A DNA stretch of 64,000 bases from an uncultured Bacteroidia bacterium (lineage in GTDB: Bacteria > Bacteroidota > Bacteroidia > Bacteroidales > UBA932). Position numbers and translations under genes: made by a program. A model generated the notes under the pieces. It was given only the letters and a program-made list of their open reading frames with translations. It was not told where the DNA came from and did no database searches. Each line of letters begins with the position of its first letter. The first letter of the stretch is position 1. The stretch is taken from contig CACWOZ010000003.1 in NCBI GenBank assembly GCA_902762655.1, positions 1-64,000 on the forward strand, in the 5' to 3' direction. Shown piece after piece: positions 1-10,291 of the stretch.

Positions 1-15
1 CAGAGCCCCTGATAA
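1..15. repeat. Possible cut copy of the TTTAGGGGC palindromic repeat
   Basis: The window opens with CAGAGCCCCTGATAA, which resembles the right half of the palindromic repeat seen complete at 63130-63158. Bases 22-44 (GGCAGCTGC, then GCAGCGTTGCC) form a further imperfect hairpin. The left half would lie outside the window, so membership of the family is only suggested. Confidence 0.3.
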
Positions 16-56
16 GACAAGGCAGCTGCGAAGCAGCGTTGCCGGAGCGGAGAAGC

Positions 57-84
57 AAAAAAGTCAGCCGTAACTGGCTGACTT
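57..84 (-). terminator. Rho-independent terminator of the initiator tRNA
   Basis: AAGTCAGCC (61-69) pairs with GGCTGACTT (76-84) across a six-base loop. The A-run at 57-62 becomes a U-run in the leftward transcript. It lies 13 bases beyond the tRNA 3' end, so the tRNA appears to be transcribed alone. Confidence 0.8.
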
Positions 85-96
85 TCAATTGCTTCG

Positions 97-169
<73 letters not shown>

Positions 170-180
170 ATATTGGACTG

Positions 181-211
181 CAAAGGTAGGAATAATTTTC
201 CAAAATCCAAA
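181..211 (-). promoter_or_regulatory. Promoter of tRNA-fMet
   Basis: On the minus strand, -33 TTTG (208-211) is separated by 19 bp from -7 TACCTTTG (181-188), matching the Bacteroidales sigma-70 consensus. The tRNA 5' end lies 11 bases beyond the box. Confidence 0.75.
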
Positions 212-221
212 TTTTAATCCT

Positions 222-229
222 TATCTTTG
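222..229 (+). promoter_or_regulatory. -7 box of the SGNH esterase gene
   Basis: TATCTTTG ends 6 nt before the ATG at 236. If initiation occurs at the usual distance from a TAnnTTTG box, the mRNA starts at or within a few bases of the start codon. Confidence 0.6.
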
Positions 230-235
230 ACAGAT

Positions 236-991
236 ATGAAACTTCAAAGCAGAATCCTTATCATTGTTCTGGCCTGTCTGGCGGCCATTTCCTGCACCCA
301 TAACTTGCAAAATGGAAAGCGCATCGTTTTCATAGGCGACAGCATTACCGACGGCAACTGGGGCTGCATTTACAACTACAAGAGAACCTCGGCTGAGCGC
401 AGCCACACCGATATGAACCACATCTACGGCCACAGTTACGTCTATATCATTGCGTCGTACTGCCAAAGCCGCTGGCCTTCAAGAAATTACGCATTCTTCA
501 ACCGAGGCTTCAGCGGCCAGGCCCTGGTCGATCTTGCGGCCCGCTGGCAGGAGGATGTCATCGACCTCCAGCCGGATATCCTCACAGTCCTCATAGGCAC
601 CAACGATATCCACAGATGGCTGGACGGCGACCGGCAGACGCCCTTCGATTTCGCCGCCTGGAAAGCCATGTACAAGAGCCTGCTGGAAAAAACCAAACAA
701 TCCAACCCCGATATTGAACTGACTCTCTGCACCCCCTTCGTAGCCAAAGAGGGGAGTGTTGGCAGCAGCGAGGACTACGCCCTTCGCGAAGAGATGGTCC
801 GCCGCCTGGCCGCCTGTGTGCGTGAGTTATGCGAAGAAACTGGCGCCATCCTCATTCCCTACGACACCATGTTTGAAAAGCTGGTGAGCACCGAACCCGC
901 TCCTTCCTACTGGATATGGGACGGCATACACCCGACCCCCGCCGGGCACAAACGCATGGCGGACCTTTGGCTTAAGAAAGCAAAAATCTAA
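236..991 (+). CDS. SGNH/GDSL-family esterase lipoprotein
   Basis: Predicted 251-residue secreted esterase of the SGNH hydrolase fold, likely acting on acyl or acetyl esters of glycans or lipids. The N-terminus is a lipoprotein signal with lipobox AAISC (Cys20). Family blocks are visible: block I GDSI with Ser36, block III GTND, and the C-terminal DGIHPT with Asp229 and His232 completing the triad. The ATG at 236 follows a -7 box; an upstream TTG at 227 overlaps that box and is unlikely to be the start. The gene ends tail to tail with the alpha-L-fucosidase gene, overlapping by 4 bases. The actual substrate is unknown; deacetylation of glycans would fit the neighbouring fucosidase but is inference. 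Confidence 0.85.
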   Translation: MKLQSRILIIVLACLAAISCTHNLQNGKRIVFIGDSITDGNWGCIYNYKRTSAERSHTDMNHIYGHSYVYIIASYCQSRWPSRNYAFFNRGFSGQALVDLAARWQEDVIDLQPDILTVLIGTNDIHRWLDGDRQTPFDFAAWKAMYKSLLEKTKQSNPDIELTLCTPFVAKEGSVGSSEDYALREEMVRRLAACVRELCEETGAILIPYDTMFEKLVSTEPAPSYWIWDGIHPTPAGHKRMADLWLKKAKI

Positions 992-2649
992 TTGAAAAGC
1001 ATTATCTGGCTGCAGCTGGCCTTTCCGGAAGGATTGCTGATGACGACCCTGAAACTGGAAGTTGCAACAGAACTAAAGGGAAGCGTGATGCCTGTGCCGT
1101 CTCCTGTCCCCTCGGCAATGCAGGTCCAGGCCCCGTCCACCAGGGCTTCCACCCGGTAAGTCTGCATAGGATTTTCCCATAACTGCCAAGGTTCGACCGC
1201 GGCAAAACACTGAATGCTCTGCTTGGCAGGGAGTGTGATTTCTACGGTAGCCGTGGGCCCTTCCGCCGTCCAGACAGATTTGAAATCGGCATCGCTCAGC
1301 TGCGGAACAGCTGCCCCTTCCACCAGAAGCGGCAGCCCTTCCGTGGGCACGGCCTGCACCGGCACCTGCTCTTTCAGCTCCACCGCCAGCACGCTGACTG
1401 CGGCATCGGGAGAGAAAGGAGGAAGCTCGAAGGTGGTGGCGCCCTTCCGGCTGCGGCAGCGCACCAGACCTGAAGGATCTGCCAGCAGATATGCTTTTCG
1501 CACCTTCAGCCTGTACGGCACGATGATTTCCTTCGACCATTTGTGTATATGCAGATAGAGGGTGTTTCCCTTCCTGGTGGCGTAGCCGAAAGGTAAAAAC
1601 GGGAATGGAGAGGCCTCGGTGCCGTAAATCGCCTCGCCGTTCACCTTCATCCAGGACCCAATTGCCATCAAATTATCCCTGCATATCTGAGGGATGCTGC
1701 CGTATTTGTCCGGACCTATGTTCAAGAGAAGATTTCCCCCCTTGCTCACGATTTCCGAGAGCTTGCGTATGAGTTCTCCGGAGCTTTTCCAGTTGTCGTC
1801 GTAGGCGCAATATGCCCAGTGGCGGTTCATGGTCATGCAGGTCTCCCATATCCTTCCGGGGTATCCGGTCGCGGGGATGAACTGCTCCGGGGTCACCACG
1901 TCCCCCTTCATCCCGCCGCCCATGCGGTTATTCAGAATGATATTGGGATATGCACGGACCTTGTCGTAGAAGAGCCTGGCCTCGTCCGGAGTTATGTCCC
2001 CGCCTTGGTCGAACCACACAATATCCACGTTGGGAATGCGCGTCAGGAGCTCGTCCACCTGCGGGAGAGCTATATTCTTGAGGTAGGCCTCCCTGCTCCC
2101 TTTGTGGGCCGGATCCCAGGCGCAGCCGTTCGCGCCGGGATGATACCAGTCCAGCAAGTGGGAGTAGTAGAATCCGAAATGCAGCCCCTGTGCCTTGCAT
2201 TCCCGGGCGAGGGCTGCTATGACATCTTTTCCGTATGGAGATGCGTCCACTATGTTGTAGGCGCTAGCATCGGAGTCGTACATGGCAAAACCGTCGTGAT
2301 GCTTGGCGGTGACTACCATATATTTCTGCCCGGCTTCCGCTGCGAGCGAAACCCAGTCGGCGGCATCGAAGCGTACGGGATTGAAACGTTTTGCCAGGGC
2401 AGAATACTCCTTGATAGGGATCTGCTTGCTATGCATCATCCATTCTCCGCCGTCGGTCTTGTCGCCGTAGATGCCGGCGAGTTCGGTGTAGATGCCCCAG
2501 TGGATGAACATTCCGAACTTGGCATCCCGGAACCATTCCATCCGTTCCGGAACCGCAGAGGCCTCTCCGGCCGGTTCAGGAGTGGGGGCCTTCTTGCAGC
2601 AGATGGCCGCAGCGGCAATCAGGCAGAGGACTATTTTCCGAGGAAACAT
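988..2649 (-). CDS. Alpha-L-fucosidase, GH29, lipoprotein
   Basis: Predicted 553-residue GH29 enzyme releasing L-fucose from glycans. The N-terminus is a lipoprotein signal ending in Cys17-Cys18. Family motifs are clear: FGMFIHWG near residue 46, TAKHHDGF near 114, and the nucleophile Asp214 in VWFDQGG. A C-terminal beta domain occupies roughly residues 360-553. The start codon lies inside the end of hisS (19-nt overlap), so the gene appears to be translated from the hisS mRNA, an unusual place for a catabolic enzyme. Host mucin or plant fucosides are plausible substrates. Family assignment is firm; linkage preference is unknown. Confidence 0.92.
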   Translation of the reverse strand: MFPRKIVLCLIAAAAICCKKAPTPEPAGEASAVPERMEWFRDAKFGMFIHWGIYTELAGIYGDKTDGGEWMMHSKQIPIKEYSALAKRFNPVRFDAADWVSLAAEAGQKYMVVTAKHHDGFAMYDSDASAYNIVDASPYGKDVIAALARECKAQGLHFGFYYSHLLDWYHPGANGCAWDPAHKGSREAYLKNIALPQVDELLTRIPNVDIVWFDQGGDITPDEARLFYDKVRAYPNIILNNRMGGGMKGDVVTPEQFIPATGYPGRIWETCMTMNRHWAYCAYDDNWKSSGELIRKLSEIVSKGGNLLLNIGPDKYGSIPQICRDNLMAIGSWMKVNGEAIYGTEASPFPFLPFGYATRKGNTLYLHIHKWSKEIIVPYRLKVRKAYLLADPSGLVRCRSRKGATTFELPPFSPDAAVSVLAVELKEQVPVQAVPTEGLPLLVEGAAVPQLSDADFKSVWTAEGPTATVEITLPAKQSIQCFAAVEPWQLWENPMQTYRVEALVDGAWTCIAEGTGDGTGITLPFSSVATSSFRVVISNPSGKASCSQIMLFN

Positions 2650-3974
2650 ACGATGCCGTCCAGATCGTCTTTTGCGAACACACGCTGCTCGCCGGAGGCC
2701 AGATTCTTTATCTGCACCGTTCCGGCCGCCGCCTCGTCCGCGCCCGTAATGGAAAGGAACGGAATGGCCTTGCGGTCGGCATAATCGAACTGCTTCTTGA
2801 GTTTCGAACTTTCGGGATAGATTTCCACGGAAATGCCTTTGGAGCGCAGCGCAGAGGCGATAGGCAGGACATACCTGACTTCCTCCACTCCCATATTAGC
2901 AAACAGGAGGGTGGTGGTGGAACGCACGCCTGCGGGGAATTTGCCCAGACCCTTCAGCACGTCGCAGATGCGGTCGGCGCCGAAGGAGATGCCCACTCCG
3001 GACATATCCGGGAGCCCGAAAATGCCGGTCAGATTATCGTAGCGGCCGCCTCCGCAGATGCTGCCAATCTCCCAGTCGAGGGCCTTGACCTCGAAGATGG
3101 CGCCGGTGTAGTAATTCAGCCCGCGGGCCAGCGAAAGGTCCATTTCTACCGGCACGGAAACTCCGGCGGCGGAAATCAGTCCGAACAGTTCCTCCAGTTC
3201 GTCGAGACCGCGAAGCCCGGTCTCGGAAACGATGCCGGAAGCCGACCCGCCGCCCATGAGGGAGCGCATTGCGGCAAGTTTCTCCGCCACGCTGCCGGAC
3301 AGCCCGAGAATCTGCTCTACGACAGCTATCGCGCTGTCGGTCAGGCCCTTCTCGCGCATTTCTTCCTTGACTGCGTCCAGCCCGATCTTGTCCAGTTTAT
3401 CTATTGCAACGGTGATGTCCACCACTTTGTCGGGTGCACCGCAGATTTCCGCCAGGCCGGTGAGCACTTTGCGGTTGTTAATCTTCAACACCACACGGAT
3501 ATCCAGCAGGCCGAAGACCTTATCTACTATCTGCACCAGTTCCAGCTCGTTCAACTGCGATTTCGACCCTATCACATCCACATCGCACTGATAGAACTCG
3601 CGGTAGCGCCCCTTCTGCGGACGGTCCGCACGCCACACGGGCTGGATCTGGAAACGCTTGAAGGGGAAGGAAATCTCGTTCTGGTGCTGCACCACGAAGC
3701 GGGCGAAGGGCACGGTGAGGTCGTAGCGCAGGCCCTTCTCGGGGGCCTGGTCGGCCTTTTCACCACTGTTCTGCACACGGAAAAGGAGCTTGTCGCCCTC
3801 ATCTCCGTATTTGCCCAGCAGGGTGGAGAGAGTCTCCATCGCAGGGGTTTCTATCTGTGCGTATCCGAAGGTGCGGAACACGCTCTTGACTGTATCGAAA
3901 AAGTAATTCCTCTCAGCCATTTCCTGCTGCGAGAAATCTCTCATGCCTTTAGGAATAGAAGGTTTATTTGCCAT
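2631..3974 (-). CDS. hisS: Histidyl-tRNA synthetase
   Basis: Class II aminoacyl-tRNA synthetase of 447 residues charging tRNA-His. It begins [14 protein letters not shown], the typical HisRS N-terminus, and carries the histidine-binding block [15 protein letters not shown] plus a C-terminal anticodon-binding domain. The frame is open for 43 further codons, but the ATG at 3974 matches family starts and sits 6 nt after a TAAATTTG box. That box starts with the stop codon of tilS, so hisS has its own promoter within the proS-DUF3078-tilS-hisS-fucosidase unit. Confidence 0.95.
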   Translation of the reverse strand: MANKPSIPKGMRDFSQQEMAERNYFFDTVKSVFRTFGYAQIETPAMETLSTLLGKYGDEGDKLLFRVQNSGEKADQAPEKGLRYDLTVPFARFVVQHQNEISFPFKRFQIQPVWRADRPQKGRYREFYQCDVDVIGSKSQLNELELVQIVDKVFGLLDIRVVLKINNRKVLTGLAEICGAPDKVVDITVAIDKLDKIGLDAVKEEMREKGLTDSAIAVVEQILGLSGSVAEKLAAMRSLMGGGSASGIVSETGLRGLDELEELFGLISAAGVSVPVEMDLSLARGLNYYTGAIFEVKALDWEIGSICGGGRYDNLTGIFGLPDMSGVGISFGADRICDVLKGLGKFPAGVRSTTTLLFANMGVEEVRYVLPIASALRSKGISVEIYPESSKLKKQFDYADRKAIPFLSITGADEAAAGTVQIKNLASGEQRVFAKDDLDGIVCFLGK

Positions 3975-3980
3975 AGGGTA

Positions 3981-3988
3981 CAAATTTA
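3981..3988 (-). promoter_or_regulatory. -7 box of hisS overlapping the tilS stop codon
   Basis: On the minus strand TAAATTTG ends 6 nt before the hisS ATG. Its first three bases, TAA, are the stop codon of tilS. Confidence 0.6.
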
Positions 3989-4879
3989 GCAAGATTTGTC
4001 CAATATTATCTCCAGTTTCCATTTTGCGCGGCCCCGTACACTGCCACGTCTGCCGATAAACACGCGCCCGCCGACCTGCCGGCCGGATACCAGGAGGCCC
4101 CACAGATTATCCAGTGCGGTCGCTGACAGCCCGACCGGTTCCACCAGCCGGAAAAGTACGTAGCGGGGATGCTCCAGGCGCATCAGCGCGGGCACCGAAA
4201 CCGCATTTCCCGACATCACTGAATCCCTGACACTCAGGAAGTAATCCTCCGCGATATCATCCACCTGGGAGATATGTGCCATAGTCCTCTGAAGCGATTC
4301 CAGGAAGGATGGATTCATCTCCTTCAGCACCGGAATCACCTCGCTGCGGAGACGGTTGCGTTTGTAGGCGGAGGATGTGTTGGTGCTGTCTTCGCGCCAG
4401 CGGAACCCGCGATCATCCATCCACTTGCGGATTTCCGAACGGGGAATGCCCAGCAGGGGGCGTACTATCCGGTCCCGGTTTCCCATCCCGCGGAGCCCCC
4501 GGGTGCCGGTGCTGCGGACGAGATTGAGGAAGAAGGTCTCGGCGTTGTCATCTGCATTGTGCGCCACGGCCACGCAGTTGAAACCCTCGGCATCCAGCAA
4601 CTCCATGAACCAGGCGTAGCGCAGTTCGCGTGCCGCCATCTCTATGCTGATGCCGGAGCCGGAGGCAAGACCGGCGGTGTCGAAGCGTTTGACAAAAAGC
4701 GGGAGATTCTTGCGCTCACACCACTCTCGCACGAAAGCCTCATCGCCGTCGGATTCATCGCCGCGCAGTCCGAAATTGCAGTGCGCAACAGCGAAAGAGG
4801 CCCCCGGAAAAAGTTCGGGAGCCCTTTCGGCCATATACATCGAATCGATGCCGCCGCTCACTGCAAGCAGCACCTTCAT
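3986..4879 (-). CDS. tilS: tRNA(Ile)-lysidine synthase, short form
   Basis: TilS modifies C34 of the CAU-anticodon tRNA-Ile to lysidine so that it reads AUA. The PP-loop ATP motif SGGIDS is at residues 8-13, and the catalytic-domain motif [11 protein letters not shown] follows near 140. At 297 residues it is much shorter than the roughly 430-residue bacterial form: the C-terminal TilS_C domain is absent, while the N-terminal domain looks complete. The chosen ATG at 4879 overlaps the stop of the DUF3078 gene by one base (TAATG); an upstream in-frame start would run into that gene. The activity is essential in bacteria, so the short form is presumably functional. Confidence 0.88.
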   Translation of the reverse strand: MKVLLAVSGGIDSMYMAERAPELFPGASFAVAHCNFGLRGDESDGDEAFVREWCERKNLPLFVKRFDTAGLASGSGISIEMAARELRYAWFMELLDAEGFNCVAVAHNADDNAETFFLNLVRSTGTRGLRGMGNRDRIVRPLLGIPRSEIRKWMDDRGFRWREDSTNTSSAYKRNRLRSEVIPVLKEMNPSFLESLQRTMAHISQVDDIAEDYFLSVRDSVMSGNAVSVPALMRLEHPRYVLFRLVEPVGLSATALDNLWGLLVSGRQVGGRVFIGRRGSVRGRAKWKLEIILDKSC

Positions 4880-5886
4880 TATTTCTTGGAACTGATGGTG
4901 TAGGAGAATCCGATCTCGAAGAACTCCTTCAGCTGCCAGGTACGGAATCCGCCAGGATGCTCGTCGTTGGTAATCCACACTGTGTCGTCGTAGATCAGAT
5001 TCGTAGAGAAGGTCATGGTGAAGAACTTCGCCATCTTCCAGAACACCTTGTTGTCCCAGTTCACACGGATGTTCTGGGGGTTCTTCAGATAGTTGCTGAA
5101 GAGCACCAGCTGGGTGGTATACTTAAGATTGTCGTTGATGGTGAAGTTCGCATCCGCCTTGACCTGGGCACCAAGCTCGAAACGGGAACCCTTGTAATTG
5201 ACCCCGTCATCTTCCAGTTCCATGCCGTAGGCCTTGCGGAGTTCGGGATTGTCCACTATGACGAATCCACCGGTAAGGGGAGCGACGTTCAGGGAGAACC
5301 ACGGCTTGGGAGTCCACAGGAGACCGATACCGAGAGATGCGTAAGCAGGGGAGAAGAGGCCGCTCTTGAGGGTGCGGGCCGCTTTCCAGTCGGCGACGGT
5401 GGGATCCGCCCCGGTAGGGGTGCCGTAGGTGTAGTTGTTGTCGATCTGCGTCTTGAAGTCGAAGCCAGCGGAATAACTCAAGTGCCGGATGGGAGTCTCG
5501 TAGCCCCACTTCGATTCGAAATAGATACGGTCCTTGACTTTCTGGAGTATGGGTTTGTCGGCGGAATAGAGGAAGCCGTAGTCCACCTGCAGGCGGTTGT
5601 TCCATATCATCTTGTCCTTGGCATAGTTCGCATTCGCATCTACGTAGCCTGTCATCGTGTAGTTGTTGCTACCGCCGGCAGCCCAGTCGCGAAGCAGCGT
5701 CTGTGCAAAGTTGAGGTTTGTCATGAGAGACCTGGTCCAGTAAACCGGCTTGGGTGCTGCGGCCTCCTCCTGGGGAGCCTCGGCGATTGCAGCGGCAGCA
5801 TCTGCTGCGGCTTTCTGGGCATCGTCTTGTGCGTATGCGGCAAGCCCCGCGAGGGTAGCGATTGCCAAAACTAATATCTTCTTCAT
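4879..5886 (-). CDS. DUF3078 outer-membrane-type protein
   Basis: Protein of 335 residues resembling the Bacteroidota family DUF3078. It has a signal peptide ending near residue 19 (GLAAYAQ), an Ala-rich linker to about residue 45, then alternating aromatic and polar strands that suggest a beta-barrel. The C-terminus ends in an aromatic strand (IGFSYTISSKK). It lies between proS and tilS in one leftward unit, 10 nt from proS and overlapping tilS by one base. Function is unknown; outer-membrane localisation is inferred from the signal peptide and strand pattern. Confidence 0.75.
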   Translation of the reverse strand: MKKILVLAIATLAGLAAYAQDDAQKAAADAAAAIAEAPQEEAAAPKPVYWTRSLMTNLNFAQTLLRDWAAGGSNNYTMTGYVDANANYAKDKMIWNNRLQVDYGFLYSADKPILQKVKDRIYFESKWGYETPIRHLSYSAGFDFKTQIDNNYTYGTPTGADPTVADWKAARTLKSGLFSPAYASLGIGLLWTPKPWFSLNVAPLTGGFVIVDNPELRKAYGMELEDDGVNYKGSRFELGAQVKADANFTINDNLKYTTQLVLFSNYLKNPQNIRVNWDNKVFWKMAKFFTMTFSTNLIYDDTVWITNDEHPGGFRTWQLKEFFEIGFSYTISSKK

Positions 5887-5896
5887 AAATATCTGA

Positions 5897-7375
5897 TTAA
5901 TATGCTATTGCAAAAACAACACGGCCCTTCGAAGGTTTTCCGGAGAAGATGTCTTTCCCTTCTTCTTCGCATACGCAGCTGTCTACTGGGATGCAGCGTA
6001 TGGTGGCCTTGGTGGCATCCTTGATGGCCTGTTCGGTCTCGGCTGTGCCGTCCCAGTGGCAGAGCAGGAATCCGCCCTTCTGGATCTCGGTCTTGAACTC
6101 CTCCCAGTCGTCGCATTTGCGGATGTTGGCATCGCGGAAGGCTAGAGCCTTGTCGTAGATGTTCTGCTGGATCTTTCCGAGCAGGTCCTCAATATATGCG
6201 TCGACTCCTTCGAGGCTGACGGTGGCCTTCTCGAGGGTGTCGCGGCGGGCTACCTCCACAGTGCCGGCGGCCAGGTCGCGCGCGCCGAGGGCAATACGCA
6301 CGGGCACACCCTTGACTTCCCATTCGGCGAATTTGAATCCCGGGCGGAGAGTGTCGCGGTCATCTATCTTCACGCTCACACCCTTGGCGGCGAGGGCTGC
6401 CTTGATCGCCTCGAACTTGTCAAGCACGGCGGCGCGCTCCTCATCTGTCTTGTAGATGGGGACCATTACTACCTGGATGGGTGCGAGGACCGGAGGAAGC
6501 ACGAGCCCGTTGTCGTCGCTGTGGGCCATGATGAGTGCTCCCATAAGACGGGTGCTGACTCCCCAGGAAGTCGCCCAGACATACTGCAGGCTGCCGTCCT
6601 TGTCGGCGTACTGCACCTCGAAACTCTTGGCGAAATTCTGCCCCAGGAAGTGGGATGTGCCTGCCTGCAGGGCCTTGCCGTCCTGCATCATAGCTTCGAT
6701 GGTAAGGGTGTCGAGGGCCCCTGCGAAGCGCTCGTTGGGGCTCTTGTGGCCTACGATCACAGGCAGGGCCATGGTTTCGCGGGCGAACTTTGCGTACACA
6801 CCCACCATCTGCTCCGCCTTTGCCTGAGCTTCTTCTGCGGATGCATGGGCGGTGTGCCCTTCCTGCCATAGGAATTCCGCGGTGCGGAGGAAAGGACGCG
6901 TGCGCATCTCCCAGCGAACCACGTTGCACCACTGGTTGCAGAGGATGGGCAGATCCCTCCAGGATTTGATCCAGTTCTTGTATACACTCCAGATGATTGT
7001 CTCGGAGGTAGGACGTACGATGAGTTCTTCTTCCAATTTAGCTTCGGGGTCTACCACCACGCCCTTTCCGTCTGGGTTGTTCATAAGGCGGTGATGCGTC
7101 ACCACGGCGCATTCCTTTGCGAATCCGGCCACATGCTCGGCCTCTCGGCTGAAAAAGGATTTGGGTATGAAAAGAGGGAAATAGGCGTTCTGCACGCCGG
7201 TTTCCTTGAATGCCTTGTCGAGAATACTCTGCATCTTTTCCCAGATTGCGTAGCCGTAAGGTTTGATGACCATGCAGCCGCGCACGGCTGACTGTTCGGC
7301 CAGATCGGCCTTTACTACGATGTCGTTATACCACTGGGAATAATTTTCCGATCTCGGTGTAATTTCTTTTGCCAT
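5897..7375 (-). CDS. proS: Prolyl-tRNA synthetase, archaeal/eukaryotic type
   Basis: ProRS of 492 residues charging tRNA-Pro. It is the short archaeal/eukaryotic-like type without the editing domain inserted between motifs 2 and 3 of E. coli ProRS. Class II motifs are visible, including [28 protein letters not shown] and a C-terminal zinc-like domain ending in an aromatic residue (VVFAIAY), as is usual for this type. It is first in the leftward unit with DUF3078, tilS and hisS. A TATATTTG box at 7465-7472 would give a leader of about 85 nt. Confidence 0.95.
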   Translation of the reverse strand: MAKEITPRSENYSQWYNDIVVKADLAEQSAVRGCMVIKPYGYAIWEKMQSILDKAFKETGVQNAYFPLFIPKSFFSREAEHVAGFAKECAVVTHHRLMNNPDGKGVVVDPEAKLEEELIVRPTSETIIWSVYKNWIKSWRDLPILCNQWCNVVRWEMRTRPFLRTAEFLWQEGHTAHASAEEAQAKAEQMVGVYAKFARETMALPVIVGHKSPNERFAGALDTLTIEAMMQDGKALQAGTSHFLGQNFAKSFEVQYADKDGSLQYVWATSWGVSTRLMGALIMAHSDDNGLVLPPVLAPIQVVMVPIYKTDEERAAVLDKFEAIKAALAAKGVSVKIDDRDTLRPGFKFAEWEVKGVPVRIALGARDLAAGTVEVARRDTLEKATVSLEGVDAYIEDLLGKIQQNIYDKALAFRDANIRKCDDWEEFKTEIQKGGFLLCHWDGTAETEQAIKDATKATIRCIPVDSCVCEEEGKDIFSGKPSKGRVVFAIAY

Positions 7376-7464
7376 AAAAAACTTAAGAAAAATCTGCGCT
7401 TTTTTACGATATTTGCATCTAAATATAAAACGGAATGATATTTGTCCGTCTTTATCAGACGGTG

Positions 7465-7472
7465 CAAATATA
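7465..7472 (-). promoter_or_regulatory. Possible -7 box of proS
   Basis: TATATTTG reads on the minus strand about 90 nt upstream of the proS start. A small inverted repeat CCGTC/GACGG (7446-7462) lies just inside the predicted leader and would also fall in the region shared with the divergent lipoprotein gene. Confidence 0.45.
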
Positions 7473-7495
7473 CAAAAATAAAAGGAGATTGGATT

Positions 7496-8500
7496 ATGGC
7501 ACGAAGACTGATATCGTTATTGGCCCTGGCGTTTATCGCAGTATCTTGCGGTGTGTCAGGCGGGTACGGCACAGCGCAGCGCTTCCAGGACGGAATATAC
7601 TATAAAGGATTCGATGAAGACATGCTGGTGGCGGACCCTCTTACCGAGGAAGATTTCCAGCGGCTTGCCGCAGAGAACATCCGCAGGGAGCAGGGAAAGA
7701 AAGACACCCTCGTACTGATATATGACGACAGTTACGACTGGCGCTGGAATTGGGGCTGGAGCCGTCCCTGGTACGGCTGGTACGGCGGATGGCATCATGG
7801 CTGGTACGGTGGCTGGCGTTTTGGCTGGGGCGGATGGTACGATCCCTGGTACAGCCCCTGGTACAGCCCTTACGGCTCATACTATTCCTGGTACTACGAT
7901 CCTTGGTATAATCCGTGGTACTATGGCGGATGGTACGATCCCTGGTACGGCCCTTATTACGGCGGATACTATGGCTACTACGGCCATCATCATTATTCAG
8001 GATACAACGAGAATTACTACCACTATCGAGGAGCTACGCGTTCCGAGGTCAAGGGCGGCAATTATTCCGGCTCGAGAGGCATGGGCAGCACCGGACGTTC
8101 CGGCGTGAACACCTATGGCGGAAGCAGGAGCGGAGCGGTCGGATCTTCCGGCGCTTCAGGATTCTCCCGCAACAGCATTTCCGGGGCAGCTTCGGGCTCT
8201 GGCAGGAGCAGTGCTTATTCCCGCAGCGGCGGATACTCCCGCAGCAGTTCCCCGGCCGGTTCTTCTACCGGTTCCGGCAGCAGCACTTATTCCCGCAGCT
8301 CTTCCTCCAGAAGCAGCAGTTCGGGCAGCGGTTCCTACTCCCGTAGTTCATCCTCCAGTTCGCGCAGCAGCAGTTCTTCCAGCTACAGCAGCGGTGGCAG
8401 TCGCGGCGGCGGATACAGCGGCGGAAGCAGCTCGGGCGGAAGCCACAGCAGTGGCGGCGGTCACAGTTCCGGTGGCGGCGGAGGCCGCAGCGGCAGATAG
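7496..8500 (+). CDS. Low-complexity Trp/Tyr/Gly- and Ser/Gly-rich lipoprotein
   Basis: Unrecognised 334-residue protein. A lipobox (FIAVSC, Cys17) is followed by a short conserved-looking head ([10 protein letters not shown], then an acidic stretch to about residue 80). Residues about 82-180 are dominated by Trp, Tyr, Gly and Pro in loose repeats such as [10 protein letters not shown]. Residues about 180-334 are Ser/Gly/Arg-rich and probably disordered. It starts at the ATG at 7496, preceded by a good Shine-Dalgarno-like AAAGGAG (7481-7487), rare in this window. The FadL-like gene begins 18 nt downstream. Surface display is inferred; the function is unknown. Confidence 0.75.
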   Translation: MARRLISLLALAFIAVSCGVSGGYGTAQRFQDGIYYKGFDEDMLVADPLTEEDFQRLAAENIRREQGKKDTLVLIYDDSYDWRWNWGWSRPWYGWYGGWHHGWYGGWRFGWGGWYDPWYSPWYSPYGSYYSWYYDPWYNPWYYGGWYDPWYGPYYGGYYGYYGHHHYSGYNENYYHYRGATRSEVKGGNYSGSRGMGSTGRSGVNTYGGSRSGAVGSSGASGFSRNSISGAASGSGRSSAYSRSGGYSRSSSPAGSSTGSGSSTYSRSSSSRSSSSGSGSYSRSSSSSSRSSSSSSYSSGGSRGGGYSGGSSSGGSHSSGGGHSSGGGGGRSGR

Positions 8501-8518
8501 TTTCATCTATAAAACAGA

Positions 8519-10288
8519 ATGGCAATGAAAAAGATATTGGTTTCAGTTTCGTCCCTCGTGCTGCTGGCTTCGGCCCTGTCGGCACAGACGATGTCGGATG
8601 CTCTCACGTTCGGCCAGAGTAACTATTACGGTACCGCCAGGACCATGGGTATGGGCAATGCCGTAACAGCGGTCGGAGGCGATCTCGGCAGCATTTCCAT
8701 TAACCCTGCGGGCGGAGCGGTTTCTGCATTCTCCCAGTTCACCTTCTCTACGGGATGGAACACCGCCTCCAGCACATCCTCCTATGCCGCATCCTACGAC
8801 ACTTACGATTCCGGCGCTGTATATACCGGCGGCTTTGAGAACAAGAAGAGCAGGATGACCATCCCCAACATAGGGATGAATCTCTATTTCGACACCGGCA
8901 ACCGCAGCGGCATTCTCGGATGGAACTTCGGTTTCATGGTCAATCGCACCCAGTCATATACCCAGATGATTTCGGCATCCGGCCTCGAGGGCCATACCTC
9001 CATGACCGGCGCAATGGCGACCTTCGCCGACGGCATGCCTGGCAATATCCTCGGAAACAACAACAAGTTCGATACCGAATATCCGTGGAACTCGATCTGC
9101 GCCTATGACGGCGGCCTCATCAACTACAATGCCGACGCCGGCACCTATTACGGATCTGCCGAAACCAAGAATCTGGTTGGCGGCCAATACAGTTACGAAG
9201 TGCTCGGATGGCTCAAGCAGAACATCGGCACCACCACCCTCGGATCGAAGAACGATATAGTGATGAACTATGGTTTAAATGTGGACAACCGTCTGTTCTT
9301 AGGCGTCAGCATCAACTGCCCCATCATCAATTACAAGTACTCCGAGTACTACGCCGAAATTGCCCAGGATCCTGCAGATTTCCCCGTTACTCCCGAATTT
9401 TTCGTTCCCAGTTCCGGAAAATATGAGCAGGGCGCTGCCACTCACTATCTCGGAAGCACCTATAACTATAATTATGTGGGCGATATCAGCGGTATAAACG
9501 CCAAGGTCGGAGCCATCTGGCTGCCTACTGACGGCCTGCGTCTCGGAGCGGCTATCCAGACTCCTACTGCATACACCATCCATGAGCAATGGTATGTGGA
9601 TGTGTCCGCCGATTTCCAGGATGCCGCCCAGAACGCCAGTTCCAGCTCTCCCACCGCCGAGACCACCTACGATTTCAGGTCGCCATACAGCGCAAGCTTC
9701 GGCGTTGCATACACGCTCGGACGCGTCGGCATGCTGAGCGTTGACTACGAAATCACCGACTTCAGTGTGATGAAGTTCAGCCAGCAATATGACGACGGCT
9801 TCTACTCCTACGAAGACCCTTACTATCGTGTCAACCGCCTGAACAAACTCTTCTGCGGCGTACAGCATACTCTCAGGGCGGGTGCCGAATTCCGCGTGCT
9901 GCCCAGTTTCTCGCTGCGTGCCGGCATCAATCTGGCTACAAATCCTGAACGCCACTACAAAGACAGCGAAGGTGATATGGTCTATGCCGCCGACTACGAC
10001 AACTGGTTCGATGATTATGAGAGCGGCAAGTTCGTGCTCGATGATAAGGGAAGATATTCGTCCGACAGGCTTTTCTCCCTGTCTCTCGGTGCCGGCTATT
10101 CTTCGCCCGGTTCATTCTATGCCGACTTCGCGATCAGGCGCACTTCGCTCCCCGACGCATATTACAAGGCATATAGCACTTACCTGAACCATAAAGTGGG
10201 AGACACGACTTACGATATTGTTTCGCCGTCAGTGAAATCCAAACTTTCGCAGTTCGACGCGGTTTTCACTTTCGGATGGAGATTTTAA
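8519..10288 (+). CDS. FadL/OmpP1-family outer-membrane channel
   Basis: Protein of about 589 residues with a signal peptide (VLLASALSA) and an N-terminal SNYYGTARTMGMGNA region followed by SINPAG, the hatch signature of FadL/TodX-type long-chain fatty-acid and hydrophobic-compound channels. The rest shows regular beta-strands ending in an aromatic residue (FTFGWRF), as expected for a barrel. Translation may start at 8519 (MAMKK) or 8525 (MKK); neither is decided by the sequence. It follows the aromatic-rich lipoprotein closely and leads into lpxD 3 nt later, linking it to outer-membrane biogenesis. The substrate is unknown. Confidence 0.85.
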   Translation: MAMKKILVSVSSLVLLASALSAQTMSDALTFGQSNYYGTARTMGMGNAVTAVGGDLGSISINPAGGAVSAFSQFTFSTGWNTASSTSSYAASYDTYDSGAVYTGGFENKKSRMTIPNIGMNLYFDTGNRSGILGWNFGFMVNRTQSYTQMISASGLEGHTSMTGAMATFADGMPGNILGNNNKFDTEYPWNSICAYDGGLINYNADAGTYYGSAETKNLVGGQYSYEVLGWLKQNIGTTTLGSKNDIVMNYGLNVDNRLFLGVSINCPIINYKYSEYYAEIAQDPADFPVTPEFFVPSSGKYEQGAATHYLGSTYNYNYVGDISGINAKVGAIWLPTDGLRLGAAIQTPTAYTIHEQWYVDVSADFQDAAQNASSSSPTAETTYDFRSPYSASFGVAYTLGRVGMLSVDYEITDFSVMKFSQQYDDGFYSYEDPYYRVNRLNKLFCGVQHTLRAGAEFRVLPSFSLRAGINLATNPERHYKDSEGDMVYAADYDNWFDDYESGKFVLDDKGRYSSDRLFSLSLGAGYSSPGSFYADFAIRRTSLPDAYYKAYSTYLNHKVGDTTYDIVSPSVKSKLSQFDAVFTFGWRF

Positions 10289-10291
10289 ATA

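Noticed and set aside
1819..2784. A 321-codon plus-strand frame opposite the fucosidase and hisS genes
   Set aside because: It is a shadow of both genes, with no family resemblance and no promoter or ribosome-binding context.
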